Source: Lachnospiraceae bacterium
Lineage (GTDB): Bacteria > Bacillota > Clostridia > Lachnospirales > Lachnospiraceae
NCBI GenBank assembly: GCA_003520205.1
Contig: DOVG01000200.1
Span: forward strand, 1 to 8,333
Length of the DNA: 8,333 nucleotides
Direction of reading: 5' to 3'
Part shown: positions 7,606 to 8,333 of the stretch, piece after piece
How positions within the stretch are numbered: position 1 is the stretch's first letter
Layout: every line of letters begins with the position of its first letter
The notes under the pieces: model-generated
Databases searched by the model: none
What the model was told of the DNA's origin: nothing
Seen by the model: the letters and a program-made list of their open reading frames with translations, nothing else
Made by a program: the position numbers and the translations under genes

Positions 7606-7703
7606 CACTATATATTGTGTCTAAGTTGTTTTATATAAACAAGTATTCCTACCGTCTTCTCATACTCATCACAAGATTTCCCACAAAAATATACGATATA
7701 ATA

Positions 7704-7869
7704 CTAGTATAGAGATTTCTAATTACCTGGACTCTAAACTTGCCTGTTTTCCAGAATAGCACAGCACCAAAAGCCTCGGAATAGCTCACTATTCCTACGT
7801 TTTTGATACTGCACTCTCTGAAAAACATTCTGCGTTTATAGTCCAGTTAATTACGAAACACTATACTAG
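7704..7869 (-). repeat. 166-bp imperfect palindrome: MITE-like element or structured 3'-UTR RNA
   Basis: Two arms of exactly 81 nt (7704-7784 and 7789-7869) surround the loop CTCA. The outer 36 nt match at 30 positions, beginning with CTAGTATAG against CTATACTAG. The apex is a perfect 7-bp stem, GGAATAG with CTATTCC. The middle of the arms is less well matched in DNA. However, a contiguous 15-nt stretch next to the apical part pairs fully in minus-strand RNA if four G-U wobbles are counted. There is no open reading frame of note and no transposase. No clear target-site duplication is visible; ATACTAG occurs at both ends (7701-7707 and 7863-7869), but that partly follows from the palindromic ends. 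It overlaps the MATE stop codon and has no canonical U tract after it. Confidence 0.75.
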
Positions 7870-8333
7870 AGCTTATCTACTATTTTTCTGTTTATTCTCT
7901 TAAAAAAGAATAACGACAATATAAGTGATGATAACTCTGCTACAGGGAACGCAAACCACACATAGTTTAGCTTTCCGCTCTGTGCCAGAAGCCACGCAAC
8001 CGGAATAAGAACTACCAGCTGACGACCTATGGAAATCACCAAAGAATAATTACTCTTGGCAAACGCTTGGAAGATAGAACCCATAGCTATACATGCTCCG
8101 GCTATCGGGAATGACAAACTGATGATTCTGAGCGCCGGTACACCAAGTATTATCATATTGTCAGAAGCATCGAATACCTTTAACAAAAGTCCCGGAATCA
8201 GCCAGAAAATAATCGTTCCACATATCATTATCGACATAGCAAGCTTAAGCGAGAAACCTAGCGCTTCCTTGATACGCTCTTTCTTTCTAGCTCCGTAATT
8301 ATAGGCAAGTACCGGAATAAGACCATTATTAAG
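7866..8333 (-). CDS. MATE-family efflux transporter, C-terminal third (partial, 5' end outside the window)
   Basis: The frame is open to the window edge, giving 155 residues before TAG at 7868-7866; the internal ATG at 8237 is not the real start. MATE proteins are usually about 450 residues, so roughly the last third is present. The first visible residues, GLIPVLAYNYGARKKERI (4-21), match the typical second-half MATE signature. It is followed by a hydrophobic segment (about 29-52), another (about 61-83), FQAFAKSNYSL (88-98), a helix with RQLVVLIPVAWLL (104-116) and a last helix (about 126-144). The protein ends in a basic tail. The family exports drugs, metabolites or cations across the inner membrane using Na+ or H+ gradients; the substrate cannot be told. 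The stop codon lies inside one arm of the 166-bp palindrome. It is unlikely to share a transcript with the downstream operon, which has its own promoter. Confidence 0.93.
   Translation of the reverse strand, partial: LNNGLIPVLAYNYGARKKERIKEALGFSLKLAMSIMICGTIIFWLIPGLLLKVFDASDNMIILGVPALRIISLSFPIAGACIAMGSIFQAFAKSNYSLVISIGRQLVVLIPVAWLLAQSGKLNYVWFAFPVAELSSLILSLFFFKRINRKIVDKL

Larger units (their letters stand above)
7455..7703. other. Leader and upstream region of the 740-residue gene
   Basis: This AT-rich stretch has no supportable gene. From the minus direction it holds about 95 bp without clear structure after the 166-bp palindrome, then the 15-bp palindrome (7605-7591), the promoter (7554-7526), an imperfect inverted repeat (7516-7480) and the ribosome binding site (7476-7467). 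I see no recognisable riboswitch class. Together with the adjacent 166-bp palindrome it forms the approximately 410-bp gap between the MATE gene and the operon. Confidence 0.6.

Noticed and set aside
7455..7703. Cyclic-di-GMP or other riboswitch in the operon leader
   Set aside because: Surface-protein operons in Clostridia are often so controlled, but I could not find the conserved core sequences of a known class and the predicted leader is only about 65 nt.
7704..7869. The palindrome as a simple rho-independent terminator of the MATE gene
   Set aside because: The stem is about ten times longer than a usual terminator stem, and no T-rich tract directly follows on the minus strand.
7866..8237. 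Start of the MATE gene at the internal ATG 8237
   Set aside because: The frame continues upstream to the window edge and encodes the conserved GLIPVLAYNYGA segment, so the true start is outside the window.
1..8333. CRISPR array, tRNA, rRNA or transposase
   Set aside because: No regularly spaced direct repeats, no tRNA cloverleaf or rRNA-like sequence, and no transposase-like translation were seen on either strand.

Overview
The window looks like a chromosomal segment of a low-GC, Gram-positive, gut- or rumen-type Clostridia, most likely a Lachnospiraceae relative (Butyrivibrio-like). The evidence is AT-rich DNA with frequent ATA and AGA codons, strong AAGGAGG-type ribosome binding sites, and secreted proteins built from Big_2-like domains, BspA-type leucine-rich repeats, lysine-rich FN3-like modules and Pro/Thr linkers. 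This assignment is inference from style. No rRNA, tRNA, transposase or CRISPR array is visible.

All four protein genes lie on the minus strand, so the biological order runs from the high-coordinate end to the low one. (1) 8333-7866 is the 3' third of a MATE-family multidrug/cation antiporter gene whose 5' part lies outside the window. (2) 7869-7704 is a 166-bp imperfect palindrome (81-nt arms, 4-nt loop) that starts over the MATE stop codon; its mismatches favour an RNA hairpin read in the MATE direction. (3) 7703-7455 holds a 15-bp perfect palindrome and a plausible sigma-A promoter. (4) 7454-5232 and 5206-3773 form a probable two-gene operon of secreted proteins: a 740-residue modular beta-sandwich protein of unknown function, and a 477-residue protein with two Big_2 domains and a C-terminal domain resembling DUF6935. 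A hairpin terminator follows at about 3730-3695. (5) 3772-3384 is intergenic, with a second, strong hairpin terminator and the promoter of the next gene. (6) 3383-1 is a very large secreted protein, open at the window edge: signal peptide, CBM6-like beta-sandwich, complete CotH-kinase domain, InlB/Listeria-Bacteroides repeat, two Ig-like segments, an acidic Thr/Glu/Pro linker and the start of a BspA-like leucine-rich repeat region.

Apart from the MATE transporter, the window is a cell-surface/exoprotein locus. The CotH protein and the two-gene operon appear to have separate promoters and terminators, so they are neighbours rather than one transcript. A functional link, with the secreted CotH-type kinase acting on the Lys/Ser-rich secreted neighbours, is attractive but speculative. 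The most unusual items are the secreted DUF6935-like protein, the CBM6-CotH-InlB-Big-LRR fusion, the 166-bp palindrome after the MATE gene, and a promoter-like sequence placed directly on top of a terminator at 3517-3580.
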